From contig JACEVL010000469.1 of the NCBI GenBank assembly GCA_020284085.1, forward strand, positions 553,501-617,500: a stretch of 64,000 nucleotides of DNA, given 5' to 3'. Every line of letters begins with the position of its first letter. Positions within the stretch are counted from its first letter, which is position 1. Below the pieces are notes generated by a model that searched no databases, was not told where the DNA came from, and was given only the letters and a program-made list of their open reading frames with translations. Shown piece after piece: positions 1-11,011 of this stretch. Made by a program: the position numbers and the translations under genes. This DNA comes from Aporrectodea caliginosa. Lineage: Eukaryota > Annelida > Clitellata > Crassiclitellata > Lumbricidae.

Positions 1-719
1 ATGCAGCTGAACAATTTCTGCTGTGACTTCTATAGCGCCCTAACACAGAAACAAATGGAAATCTTCATCGTCTAATAGTAAAGGTGCATCATGGACACTT
101 TCCATCGGGTCCATTCATGTAGCCACAGTCGTGGCACTTTCAAGCTGGCTATCAGAACTGCATGTCGATTGATGGACCGTCGACTGGATGGACAACATTG
201 TAGGGCAGCTTCATCTCCTGTGCTTTCGACTTCGCTTCTTTCGTCCTTCTCGATACGTGCAGCTCCTGAAACGACGAAACTCTTCAGATAAGTACTCCTG
301 GACAAAACGCTTCTAAGCTTAGTCGTCAATATGACAGCTAACATTCTCATAGTGCATCAGAGATACAATACGACGCAATACAATAACTATGATGCAATAT
401 ATTTAATACAAATTCTACACAATGTCATGTCATCGTCGCATCGCGACGGTTGGCTACATGAATGGACCCTCACTTCTCAGTGTCTTCTGTCACGTGCCAC
501 GTTCAATAAGCCAGCACTCAGAAGTCCGGTCCAGTTCAGGACGTTGTCGATCCACCATATTCTCGGCCTTCCTTGTCCTCGGATACCTTCCACGAGACGT
601 CGTCAGGCTGCTCTCGATGCTGTCGTGCGGCTGTCTCATAATATAGAATAGAATAGAATCTTCGTTTATTCATAACACATATGACCAAAATGTCGTAGTT
701 TGCGAGTTTTGGTGTGGCC
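1..719. other. No gene recognised
   Basis: Short open frames only, none recognisable. A 19-bp inverted repeat (GGGTCCATTCATGTAGCCA at about 108-126, its complement at about 449-467) suggests the remains of a mobile element. Confidence 0.4.
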
Positions 720-1550
720 AGTAGACAAGGTGTCGATGCTTGGCAACGAAATGGAGAGACTAGGCATCAGTATATGTGGACTGTCAGAAACCAAGTGGTC
801 GGGTACCGGTAGCGGCAATTTTAGGACGACGGATGGTCACACCGTGCTCTACTCGGGCAATTCTGGATGAGAACATCATGGAGTGGCAATCTGGATTAGC
901 AAGAACATCTCCTCAAGCTTAGCATCATACAACACAATAAGCAACAGAGTAATATCGACCACGTTTGCATCAAGACCGAGAGATATGACAATAGTTCAAT
1001 GTTACGCCGCCACTGCTGACAAACAGGACGAAGAAATCGAGCAATAATTATTCTACAGAGAACTGGATCACGCGATCTCAGAGTTCCCCAAGAGGGATGT
1101 TTCATACTTCGGATCACAGGAGATTTCAACGCCAGAGTAGGAGAGGACGCAACAGAGACCGACGTCCTTGGGAAATATGGCCACGTGAATAGAAATGATG
1201 GAGGACAAATTTTGGTGGATTTCTGCGCCTAGCACAGATTGGTTATCGCCAATAGATCTCTTCCGTCTGCACAACAGGCACAGATATACCTGGAAGAGTC
1301 CAGATCGATCCACCAGAACGCAAATCGATTACCTACTGATCAGTAAACAGTGGAAACAATGGATCCACCAGAACGCAAATCGATTACCTACTGATCAGTA
1401 AACAGTGGAAACAATCGGTGATCAACGCAGGCGTGAGCCTCAGCGCAGATTGCGATTCCGACCACAACCTGGTGATAATGACGATGAAACTAAGATTTAA
1501 GAAGAAGCGAATGAACAAACCGTTACTCTTGGATCTTGAGAAACTAAAAA
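720..1550 (+). pseudogene. Decayed LINE endonuclease (RTE-like, APE type)
   Basis: Reading across frameshifts and stops gives the order of an apurinic-type LINE endonuclease: GLSETKWSGTG near 775, QCYAATADKQDEEIE near 1000, FNARVGEDATETDVLGKYG near 1127, then TWKSPDRSTRTQIDYLL near 1290 and DSDHNLV near 1455. Several stops and frameshifts make it non-functional. A 56-58-bp segment near 1310-1425 is tandemly duplicated. No reverse transcriptase follows. Confidence 0.7.
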
Positions 1551-2024
1551 ATGACCAGGTTGAGCAACAATACACAATACAATACAACTTAAATCTAATA
1601 ATTCCCCGCTTACATTTACTTAAACAAAATAGCAGAATAAGCGAAAAAGTTTTGTGAATTTCAGGCACAATGTTCACATCTTGCTATAATCGAGTTAAGT
1701 TAGAAGAGCAGAATTCCTTCATCGCAGACGCTCGCAGACACATAGCACCCAACAAGAAACCCATCTGTCACATGCATGGGCCCTAAGCCTAATCGTAGAA
1801 GCAATTTGTATGTAGGCCTATACTTTGCAGTTGAGGTGTTTGATCAACTGAGACACTTGCAGAGGCAGTGAAGCTCACACTGCGCGGCTGACATTCTTAA
1901 GAGCTCCCTGAATCTGCATTAATTCGAAGATAAAGGATTGCGACAAGTCAATGAAATAATTTGCTTCAACATGGTGATAGTGAAATGGTGACAATGATGT
2001 GTTGATCAAATTAAATCAATCAAA

Positions 2025-2475
2025 TCAAAATGAGTTTATTACGAGACAACTACCTTAAAGTATGTTATACATTTTCATCTTAACTAAAGAGTGAATGAAT
2101 AAACTAAGTTAATTATAAATTGTCGTCTTAACTCATGAGTCTTTGCAATTGTTTACTAATGCCAATATGTCATGACTAAAAGTAATGGTTGGCCAACATT
2201 ATTAATAATTTTGATGAGAGTCTTTGATAAACCGCATTCAGTGACAACAATAGAGGTGATAACAGCGTCGAGAAGTTAACATAAAATCGAGTTATCGTCT
2301 AAACAGTATCCTAGGTATAAAGTTAGCGTCGTATTTCTCAGGGAGTGTGAAGTGGTGCGGTCTAGGGCGCAGTTGATTATAGTGCCGAGAAATTTAGTCG
2401 AAGAAACCTGGTTAATGTTGACTCCATCTATATGAATGGATAAGTGATATGCTGACAGTGCCGCTTGCAGCATTC
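2025..2475 (-). pseudogene. LINE reverse-transcriptase 3' fragment
   Basis: Minus-strand frame 2473-2276 contains LSIHIDGVNINQVSSTKFLG, the late RT/thumb phrase of CR1/Jockey-like LINEs. The 3' side ends near a TTGATT-type tail (2025-2035), like the tail at 39350. Truncated at 5' and interrupted. Confidence 0.55.
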
Positions 2476-2819
2476 AAAAGTCCTTAGTTCGGAATCGCTT
2501 CCAAATTCCAACAATTAGGCCTAGTTTACAATCGCAAAGATCAAGTAGATTAACTCCAGAATTGAATTTGTTCATATAAACAGAGTATTTGGCGACACGC
2601 ATAAAACCTTCGGAAGGCCAAGGTTTAAGGCTTTGTTTGTTAGTCACACCAAAACAACGCCGTAAACGCCGCGTGGTTGGAGCCGGGCAAAAAGACAGAG
2701 GCCACGTACAGATGCTCGCGGACCCACTTCAATTATAGCTTAACGTGAGTGGCGGAAAACCCTTTGACCTTTGGCAAGGTCTGATTGGGTCTGTTATACA
2801 AGTACATAATAAAACCCAA

Positions 2820-2950
2820 AATGCGTGTTTGTATGTATGTATACGTATAATTGTATGTATGCATGCACATGCGTATGCATATGTATGTATATATGGATGT
2901 AAATATGTATGTGTGCGCGTTTCTATGTATGTGTTATAATGTAAATACGC
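2820..2950. repeat. ATGT-rich microsatellite
   Basis: Degenerate TGTATG/ATGC tandem simple sequence; a similar tract lies at 3415-3525. Confidence 0.7.
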
Positions 2951-3204
2951 ATGAATGTGTAAATATTAGATTAGTGAAGTTTTCTATGGTGCCTGCCGTC
3001 TGTTCTGGACTGAGAAGGAACTTGTACATGCTGGATTCAATAAAAAACGTTAAGGTTATCGCTGAGCCTCCTGATTGACCCCGGGACCTGAACCAACAGA
3101 ACATTCTTCTTCCGGGGCATGGTCGAGAACACTTGCGAGGTCACCTTGACTCAGAGGCAGCCTTGGGAACCTGAAGCTACCTCGGGTTTGTTTGCGACAC
3201 TACA

Positions 3205-3353
3205 TTGCTTTTATATGAGTATAAGAAACGATTCACATATCAAAAGTGCGTTGTGTGAATTCTCTTTACAGGTAAAGGTTGGAAACACCAGAATCATGGC
3301 TTGTCCAAAATTGCTCAGGTAAATAGTAGTTGACGTCGTGAGCTATGTCTTAG
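3205..3353 (+). pseudogene. Inverted, stop-broken copy of PLPP A exon 1
   Basis: About 150 bp here match, in the opposite orientation, the region 9032-9190 that holds PLPP A exon 1. The acceptor, the ATG (3296) and a donor (GTATGC at 3354) are kept. The ninth codon is now TAA (3320-3322) where gene A has CAA. No other plus-strand PLPP exon follows, so this is an isolated duplicated exon. Confidence 0.8.
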
Positions 3354-3556
3354 GTATGCGTAAGTCTTATTAATCAAAGCAAGTACATACATGCATGGTT
3401 GCATACGTAATATTTATATATGAATGAATGCATGAGTGCATGTATGAATGCGTGTATGTATGTTTGCATGTATGTATGCATCTTTATGAGTACGGTACAT
3501 ATATGCATGTAGGCCTATATGCATTTATGTGAACTGTATTCTATCAAAGACGATGC

Positions 3557-3769
3557 CTATAATCGACCATGCCAATGATCAGCATAACTTACCATCAGAA
3601 CGCCCACAAAGCAGCCTAGTATGGATCCCGCCAGAACGTCGCTCCAGTGATGCATGTAGTCACTGATCCGAGACAGCGCCACAAAGATCCCAGTTAACGC
3701 CAGAATGATTTGCAGACACGGCTTTGCCAATCGACTGAATTTCCACGTCACACGCTCGTGTAGATATAG
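3557..3769 (-). CDS. PLPP A exon 5 (catalytic motif C3, probable last exon)
   Basis: Acceptor ACGTTCTAG. Encodes the C3 motif SRISDYMHHWSD and the last membrane segment, then reads to a TAG at 3557. Paralogue B reads through at the equivalent place, which favours a terminal exon, but a perfect GTAAGT at 3592-3587 could splice to an unseen exon. Confidence 0.85.
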   Translation of the reverse strand, partial: LYLHERVTWKFSRLAKPCLQIILALTGIFVALSRISDYMHHWSDVLAGSILGCFVGVLMVSYADHWHGRL

Positions 3770-6700
3770 CTAGAACGTAACATTAATTTTTTTACACAAG
3801 GTATGGGAAAAGTTCGGCTGATTTGTATGCAACGTTTCATGAACCATAAGACAGAAGTTAAAACTGAATTCTTTGCTCGTTGGGCAGCCAATGTAGTTAG
3901 CACAATATTGGTGTAGTATGTTGATACTTAGAGCTGTTTGTTTGGGTTCATGCAGCAGAAATTTTAACCATTTGTAGTTTTTGAAATCTGTTTTAGCAAT
4001 ACCAATGACGAATGAATTGCAGTAATCAAGACTAAGAAATCAGAACAGTTGCGAGTGCGAATAACACAGGAAGAGCCAGGGCCTACTACGTAGGGGTGAT
4101 GGAAGCAGACTGCTTCCAATTTGTGCCAGAGGGTAAAGTTTCCCTCCCTAGTGAAATGGATGTTGCTGTACAACTGACAGTACTGACTCAACTGTCAACT
4201 GTTGCAATGGTATCCGGACATTTTCCCCTTGGAAATCCCCCCCCCAACAGTGAGTAGGTAACTCTACCATTGTCCATGATAACTGTCATGAATCCAACTT
4301 CTATTGAAACAAAGACCTTCTTTCATCATTCCCACTTCTAATTAAGCAAAGAATTTCTTTCATGATTTTGTGTTTCATCAATCCAATTTCTATTTAAGCA
4401 AAGCATTTCTTTCATAAATCCAGCTTCTATTTAAGCATAGAATTTGTTTAATCAATCCAGCTTCTGTTTAAAGAAAAGAATTTCTTTCATCAATCCAACT
4501 TCTATTAACGTAAAGAATTATTTTCATCAGTCCAACTTCGGGGGAAATGTTCGGGGGAGAAATGTCCTAGACCCGTTGCAATGTATCGGCTGTCGACTGT
4601 AATCGAGTCTCTGGATTGTAAAGTTTATGTATTATGGTATTAGTGGTATTGTTTCATACTGTTTGTAATGTGTGTATACTTTTAAGGTGGTATAGCGACA
4701 ACATATTTTGCCCTACCACTTTTTGTCTGCTAAAAGCTAGAAACTACTTTATCAATTTAAATGTGTATTTAAGATTACGAAAAATGGCACAAAACACTGT
4801 CAATATTTGCAAAAAGCGTCAGACCCCTAAATTCCCATTTTGCCATCCTACTTTTAAAATCGTGGCGATGAACACTGAGTAAGGGGGATTGCTTCCAGCG
4901 TACAGGGGGGGATAGTAGGCCCTGGGCAGAGCCATGTTAAATCAGTTTCTACGAATGTCCTGAATATGAATTTGAACTGATTTGCTTACGGTTTACCATT
5001 TTCAGAGGGGACATGGTGGATTCATAGTTTTGCTCAAATTGCGTATACGTTCGGTGCAGAAAAGCTACGTGACTCGCCAGACGGCAGCCAATCAAATATA
5101 TGGAGCTGTTGACTTATGCTTACAAAGATGAATTCTATATTTTACGATATCAGTGAACAGCGGTAGGGGGCGTGGGGGCAAGTTGGTTGTGGGGGCAAGA
5201 TGGTTTTTATGCTATAAAATTATAATGCGTGGCAGGGAAACAGTCTAACAGGAAGTTTATCGATGAGCAGGCCAAGCCTGCTCTTTTGTTCTATAGCGGC
5301 TACGTGCTACGGTGCTTTCTTTCCCGTTTATCGCTGACAAATAAGTTTCTCTATTTACCTCTAAAAATATTTCACTGTTATAAAATATCGCATATCATAA
5401 TCAACATGAATGCAAAAAATTGACAAATGGGTTGTTTCGTTAAGCATTTATTGTGAGTTGTTACTGATATTACTTTTTTTCTCCAAGTCACGCTGTACAA
5501 ATCATATTCACAAGATTTTGTAGTGTGGACCTGTTGGGGCAAGATGGCGGGGGCAAGATGGCGGATGCAACCAACTTGCCCCACCGGTCAACCAACTTGC
5601 CCCGCAATTAGAATAATTATTGTTGTGCCTAGTTTTTGTTACATTAAACTGGTGTGTATTCCTGTTCATTCACACGTTCGACCATGAACTGGACAAAACT
5701 TGGTCATCGGCTAGTTTAATCGCAATCATCGGTGAAGTTAAAGCGGGCAGCAAGCGTCCAAGTTAAAGCTTACAATATTCAACGCTTTGTCGCTATCTCA
5801 AGCGAACAAAATGATCAATTCCCATTTTATGGTGGAAGATTTCGTCAAGACAGCGTTCCCAGATGTTCTTGAAGAACTGTGTGAATACGTAATCGAAATG
5901 AGTGCCAGGGAATTTGGCATGACCCGACAACAAATTTGCGCCTTTGCCTATGAATTGGTCATTGCATTTTAAACATTGCCATTTTAATTAAATAATTTTA
6001 ATTTTTTGTGTGACATCTTTATTAAGACTAAATGTTTTTAAATTGAATCAAATTTGATCAAACATAATGCATTCATTTCCCATTATTAAAGATAAGATTT
6101 ATGTGTATTTCTATATTGCCACCAATGCCCACCATCTTGCCCCAAGCAGGCAACCAACTTGCCCCAGCATAGGGGCAAGTTGGTTGACTGTTAGAAAATT
6201 TTTGAGATAATTTTTTGCAAACTTGCAAAATATTAGGATGCCTGCTTTTGTGCTAGAATGTAGCCGTTAGTAATAGATACGTTGTGGACAAAAAACTAAT
6301 TGGGTTGGCATCATCGTAGACAATCATTTGTAGAAAAACTGATTTATCCGCCAACTTGCCCCCACGTCCCCTAACACTTTCTATATTGAAGCGGCTTACT
6401 TACTATGAGAAACGTGGCTGTATATATAGCGAGGGACGCGTGACCAGATGGAAATGACAGTCTGTGAAAAACAAGATACTGTAGCTGCAGTAAATTATTT
6501 AGGTATAGAATTGTATATCGAACAAATTCCAGAAATCCATGCATCATTATCATAGTCAACGTCATCATCAAAATTAAATATTCATGGTAGCACAAAACGT
6601 ATGACTGGAATTTCAGCTAAACAAATGAATCATTAATGAACTAACAAATCATTAATAACCTAATAAAATGCTAGTTGCCCTACATTTGTCAGATTCTCTG

Positions 6701-9113
6701 TGAAGTCGATGCGGTCCGGTCATGTGCTACAGTAACACTTTCGATCAATTGACAGCCATTGTGTGCGACAGTACAGGGGTTAAGCTAGAGTTCAAGGGTT
6801 CAATTCCCACAAAGACACAGATATTTTAAGTTTTCTGTTCCATTTAGTTCTCCTTATAGCGAACAAGAAAACGAGCAACCGACTGTACACCGTCAGATTG
6901 ACTCAGTCGCAAAATTTCCAACGCTTAGCTACCCTCGGAGTTAACTATTAGGAAAATTGTTCTCTTTCTACATAATATGGTAGTAGTAGTGATAGTGGTA
7001 GTGGTAGTAGCAGTAGTACTAGTATTATCAAAAACAACAATAATGATAGATTAACGTACCGGACATCAAACGTGAATCATTGGCGAACAAGACTCTTGGG
7101 CAGATATTACGATAGGCAACTGAACCTCTACATTAGGTCTCACCTAGCATTAGCCAGTTTCCAGTCGTTCTTCCTCGTGCAGACATTGTCCTCGATGTAG
7201 GTCGATGAAGTGCAGTTGAGGAGTGCCATTTGGTTTGGCTGGCAGACAGACAGGAAGTGAGGACGAAGTCGACCAGTCGTGTACTTTCCAACGTCAGTCA
7301 ATGCCAAGGTAACTGCCGCTCCGAAGAGAAAGACCCCGAAGACTTTGTAGAACCTCACGAAGACCGTCGGAATCGAACAGTTACTCGATACTTTGTAAGA
7401 AATGGACGTCGTAGACTTAATCGACATCCTCTTTAAAATATAATGAATTGTCTCCACAACAGCGATCTGAAATTAGCAGCAGCGGCGCAGTCATCGTCAG
7501 CGTCATGATCATAGTTATCGCCATCATCCGCGTCATCATCATCATCATCATCATCATCACTGGTATTTACAATAATACATCTCTGCAGAACGACTTGAAC
7601 GATTAATAAATTCCAACAAATTACTAGTCTAGGGCCTACCATATCACAAATTCACAATTAACAACAATAGGATCTAAGCTCGTAGCAGGTAGTCAATAGT
7701 AGGCTACTGAGTATTTTGTGGCTTTTTAATAGTGATACATGTGCTACATGTTCAGATCTTCTTTAAAATGGTGCATCTTTTCCATGGTTGTGACTGGCGG
7801 CATAAAAGCAAAGCGATTACGTCAACCTGATATTACAAAACATTGACAGTTGCATTTGGCTTGACTAACAAGATCAGACTGAACGACATAGACAAAGCCT
7901 ACGTAAGTATGAAGTTATATACAATACCACAGCAGATGGAATGAAAAGCAGGCCGCTCATGAGTGCCCCTCCAGAGACGATGTCAGTCTTGTACGGAAAT
8001 GAAATACTGCCATCGTTGCAGAAGAAACCTCGTTGGAAAGGCTTTCGAAAGAAATTCAGTAAAATAGTTGGGAGCATCGCTGAAAAATAAATGAATTTGC
8101 TCACACAATAATTATTGACAACATTGAATTGTACTGTTTACTGCTATGGAAACATGCAGGATATTTTAACCTAGAAACGTCCTCTCCCAGAAAAATTACT
8201 CAGAAGATTCGAACTAACTATAGGTTCTGTTCTGTGAATGTCTGTCTGTTTGTCTGTCTGTTTGCAAGGGCGTCCGCAGGAATTTTTGTAGGGGAGCAAA
8301 GTTTTAAATTGCTGGCACGGAGTCTAACGAGGGTGCCGAAAACATCCGATCCCGTAACCCTCAGCGCTCGCTCCTGCGATTCGGAGTTTGACGCGGATAC
8401 CAATTAGGGTAGCCAATGATTTGACCTGATATGGGACATGTTGTAAGCGTTCTGGGATCCCGTTTTCATCTATATCTGAACGTTTATTTTAAAAACAAAA
8501 GTGCTAAAAATTTCAATGTATTTATATATTTTAATTTTTATGTATCTTGACTAGTTTGGATAAAAATTAAAATGTGAAAAATCATAGTCACTCATTGTTA
8601 AGGACTAAGACGATAATTATATTTTGTATGACTGAAGTCTGATTCTTATTCTTTAAATAACAATTAAGCAATCGTCTGTGTTCTTGTCCAAACGGATTAG
8701 CCTAATCACCGTGTCTATGAATCCGTCTTTGTTTTCTTAAATCTGTTTGCGATGTAAACTCATCATACAGAGGCCTCATAAATGGTCGTCACTGGTTGTT
8801 GAACGAATCCATGTTTTAACCCTCCTTAGCGTACTAATTGATCTTTATAAGGTGCATGTTGTAACAAAGCCGTTATGACCGACGGATAGAATTCTGGGTG
8901 ACATTAGACTTCACTCAAAGTCACGTGGTTCTCTTTAATCGGAAGCCGGAGGCTGTTATAAATGTGATAACATACAACAATACCAGATGCCTGCTAACAT
9001 TACCCCTTGCAATGATAAATAAAATACGCACCTAAGACATAGCTCATGACGTCAACTACTATTTGCCCGAGCAATTTTGGACAAGCCATGATTCTGATGT
9101 TTCCAAACTTGAT
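3557..9113 (-). CDS. Phospholipid phosphatase (PLPP/LPP family), paralogue A, 5 coding exons
   Basis: Integral-membrane lipid phosphate phosphatase of the PAP2 superfamily, expected to remove phosphate from phosphatidate, lysophosphatidate, sphingosine-1-phosphate or ceramide-1-phosphate. Coding exons in transcript order: 9089-9032, 8079-7928, 7466-7144, 6461-6404, 3769-3557; all junction phases agree and give 267 residues from the ATG at 9089. The three PAP2 signatures are present: C1 KYTTGRLRP (about residues 131-139), C2 PSGH (182-185), C3 SR-x5-H-x3-D (S230, R231, H237, D241). The FQRGFFCND segment and an NCT glycosylation sequon before C2 match animal PLPPs. Residues 1-19 line up with the first exon of vertebrate PLPP1. 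An acceptor-like site at 9114 suggests a 5' noncoding exon or an upstream start. The last exon could instead splice at a GTAAGT (3592-3587), so the C-terminus is provisional. PLPP1, 2 and 3 cannot be separated here. Confidence 0.9.
4203..4590. repeat. Small element with internal ~40-bp repeats
   Basis: About six degenerate copies of a unit containing ATCCAACTTCTATTTAAGCA, flanked by inverted GGACATTT/C-CCC ends (near 4216 and 4565). The same unit is scattered at 32790-32890, 34440-34530 and 63965-64000, so it is a dispersed family. Confidence 0.5.
5166..6371. mobile_element. TIR DNA transposon with TA target site (pogo/Tc1-mariner-like, non-autonomous)
   Basis: Inverted 21-bp ends, GGGGGCGTGGGGGCAAGTT at 5166 and its complement ending at 6371 (one mismatch), each flanked by TA. 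About ten subterminal copies of GGGGCAAG(T/A)TGG occur in both orientations. It sits in the last intron of PLPP A, 32 bp from exon 4. An internal 61-residue frame looks like the start of a pogo-type transposase. Superfamily assignment is inferred from TA plus that frame. Confidence 0.8.
5787..5972 (+). pseudogene. Possible remnant of pogo-type transposase N-terminus
   Basis: 61-residue frame within the 5166-6371 element. The part FGMTRQQICAFAYEL resembles the G-x-T-R-x-x-x-x-x-x-A-Y-E-L turn of CENP-B/pogo helix-turn-helix domains. Too short to be active; no DDE catalytic part is present. Confidence 0.45.
6404..6461 (-). CDS. PLPP A exon 4 (catalytic motif C2)
   Basis: 58 nt, acceptor TTTTTCACAG, donor GTAAGT at 6403. 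Encodes LSFPSGHASLAIY, carrying the C2 PSGH whose histidine is the general acid in PAP2 enzymes. A TIR transposon begins 32 bp inside the following intron. Confidence 0.92.
7144..7466 (-). CDS. PLPP A exon 3 (catalytic motif C1)
   Basis: 323 nt, acceptor AATTTCAG, donor GTGAGA, ends in phase 2. Encodes the FYKVFGVFLFG membrane segment, the C1 motif KYTTGRLRP, then HFLSVC and an NCT sequon. Confidence 0.92.
7520..7560. repeat. ATC microsatellite
   Basis: Run of CAT/ATC triplets in an intron of PLPP A. Confidence 0.7.
7928..8079 (-). CDS. PLPP A exon 2
   Basis: 152 nt, acceptor TTTTTCAG, donor GTATTG after GTG. Encodes the first extracytoplasmic loop with FQRGFFCNDGSISFPYK and the start of the second membrane segment. 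Same length and phase as exon 28668-28819 of paralogue B. Confidence 0.9.
8267..8405. mobile_element. MITE fragment, GGGCGTCCGCAGG family
   Basis: One end (GGGCGTCCGCAGGAATTTTT) and about 100 bp of interior match the inverted complement of 14925-15025, where both ends survive. Confidence 0.6.
9032..9113 (-). CDS. PLPP A exon 1 (start codon and first membrane segment)
   Basis: Preceded by a good acceptor (TCTCTTTACAG) and ended by GTGCGT at 9031. ATG is at 9089-9087. It encodes 19 residues (MACPKLLGQ...) plus one base, phase 1, which joins exon 2 to give YVL-A-MLP, aligned with the VLLAGLP stretch of vertebrate PLPPs. The frame stays open upstream to the acceptor, so initiation further 5' is possible. 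Confidence 0.72.
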
Positions 9114-9309
9114 CTGTAAAGAGAATTCACACAACGCACAAAATTTTAATGCACTGTAATGAGAATCGCTTCTTATACTTCTGTAGCAACAGCAGAACCT
9201 GCAGAAGCAATTTTGCCAAACATTGTACGATGAGACAACATCAATTTGAATGATGTCAGATGTAAACACATTAATCATTGTCGCTGGCTTTGTTGCCCTT
9301 ATCACTGAT

Positions 9310-10640
9310 GTTGCTTATCGCATTCGTGACTTCCTAGAAGCATTGAAAGACAAAACGTTAACCTCGAAAGTTTGGGAGCATGAACTAGGCACTTTATGCA
9401 ACGTCTTCAAACTGATCATCAGTTTCTGTGTGTTTCGAAAAGCCGAAAGGATTCCTGCGAAAATACAGAACATCGTCTTAGACTAGTAAAAACCTTGAAA
9501 GAAACTTAGCCTTATTCTGGAATGTTCCGCTGGCAGAATAAGACCCCATCAGAAGCAAAAGCTGAAACTGCCCTCTTGCCTTTGAGAACTGATGTTGCAG
9601 ATAATTTTCCGATTGAATTGAAAGAAGGGTTGCGTACACTTATCCTGCACAATAGTGTGGCTCTTATTTTCTTATTTGAAAAATTTGTAACTCTCAACCC
9701 TCCACTGGTTTTATTTTAGGAAAAAATATTTTGAGTACAATTTGCAGCAGATAGAACTGCACTTAGAGGGCTCTCGAACAAGACCCAGAAATGTTTGCTC
9801 TTAACAGGCCAAATATCTACCGTCTACGAGCGAAGAAACAGAAAAGCAGTGATGCTGGCATCGTATTGTATAGTTTGATATTAAAAGCTGTTCTGTATTG
9901 GTTCAAGACTGTTAAATAAACAGCAGTTTCATTGCAGCTTGATTTCATGCATGACCTAGTGAAACTGATGGCAACATTTTTACTTCTATCAGTTACGCTA
10001 TATAGATAATATGGCTAAACTTTATGGCCGTTGAGGCGTAAATATTACAATTTTTGCTTAAAATTTGCACATTTCAAAAATAAATAACATCTCGAAAGGG
10101 TGAGACTTAGAATTGCTTTGCGTTTAATTTTCGCCAAGTGTAGCACTATTACGACCCAATGAAAATTGGGTCGTAATTTTTTAATTGCTGGATCTAGATT
10201 ATTTGCTTGTACATCGTAGGTCCAAAGAGGGGCGTTCAACACCAACGGTAGGATTATAATCGTTTAATTACTTCTATCCGGAGAACGCAGAAGCCAATAA
10301 AATCGAATCAAGGGATGATGTGAAACCTGTCAACCGACACACTAAGGCTGAAGCTGGCAAGGGTCGATTATGACGAAGAGGCCGTTTACGCCTTAGCGAG
10401 GGAGGAGACAGCTCTTGTGGGCGGAAATAGTGGCAACAAGGAGAGATAAGCCGAAGTGAGCACGCAGCGCCAGAAACGCGATCGGGTATGACATTGAATT
10501 TGTGAAACAAAATATGATACAGAGGAGGCTGGATGCTTGGAAGAAATTGAATGAGAAGACAATGAGGAGGAAAGAAAAGCTAGAGCTGCAGGAACTTCCT
10601 TTGAGGAAGATGGGGCTTTGAGCAACAGAGGAAGATTAAG
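9310..10640. other. No gene recognised; hairpin at 10148-10177
   Basis: Two short plus-strand frames (9250-9486, 9522-9719) without recognisable motifs. A perfect 13-bp hairpin with a GAAA loop and a T run lies at 10148-10183. Confidence 0.4.
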
Positions 10641-10663
10641 GCAAAGAATTTCGACAGGAACAT

Positions 10664-11011
10664 GTGGCCACAGAGCTGACCAAAATGGAGGTAGAAGAAG
10701 CGAAATTGGAGTCAGAACGGGAAACAGCGCAGTGGGTTAGGTTCCTAGAATTAGAACCAAACAAGGCAACTCAAAGCCACAGATACAAATTGTTTCAGAA
10801 ACTGATAGGGACACTAGGGCAAAAATTCTTCAATGCAAGAGTTGTGAACTTGTGGAATTGTTTGGATGATAGTGACCTTCTGTCTCAGCGGACACTTTTA
10901 ACAGCCCTTTACAAGCTCGGGAAATCGGCTAATCAGCATTCCCGGTTAACTTGGAGCGGTTCTAGCGCAGATTGCATGTGTTTTCTGAACCGCATAAACC
11001 GATGTGCATAA
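10664..11011 (+). pseudogene. Possible LINE 3'-end fragment
   Basis: 115-residue frame. Middle part KFFNARVVNLWNCLDDSD resembles the FFSxRVVNxWNxLP phrase found after the RT domain of many CR1/Jockey-type LINEs. The first 35 residues are charged and helical. Assignment is tentative. Confidence 0.4.

Noticed and set aside
3280..3360. A third PLPP gene starting on the plus strand
   Set aside because: The start exon copy has a stop at codon 9 and no further plus-strand PLPP exon follows.
9250..9719. Two consecutive plus-strand frames of 78 and 65 codons
   Set aside because: No recognisable motif, no consistent splice joining them; could be an old pseudogene but I cannot support it.
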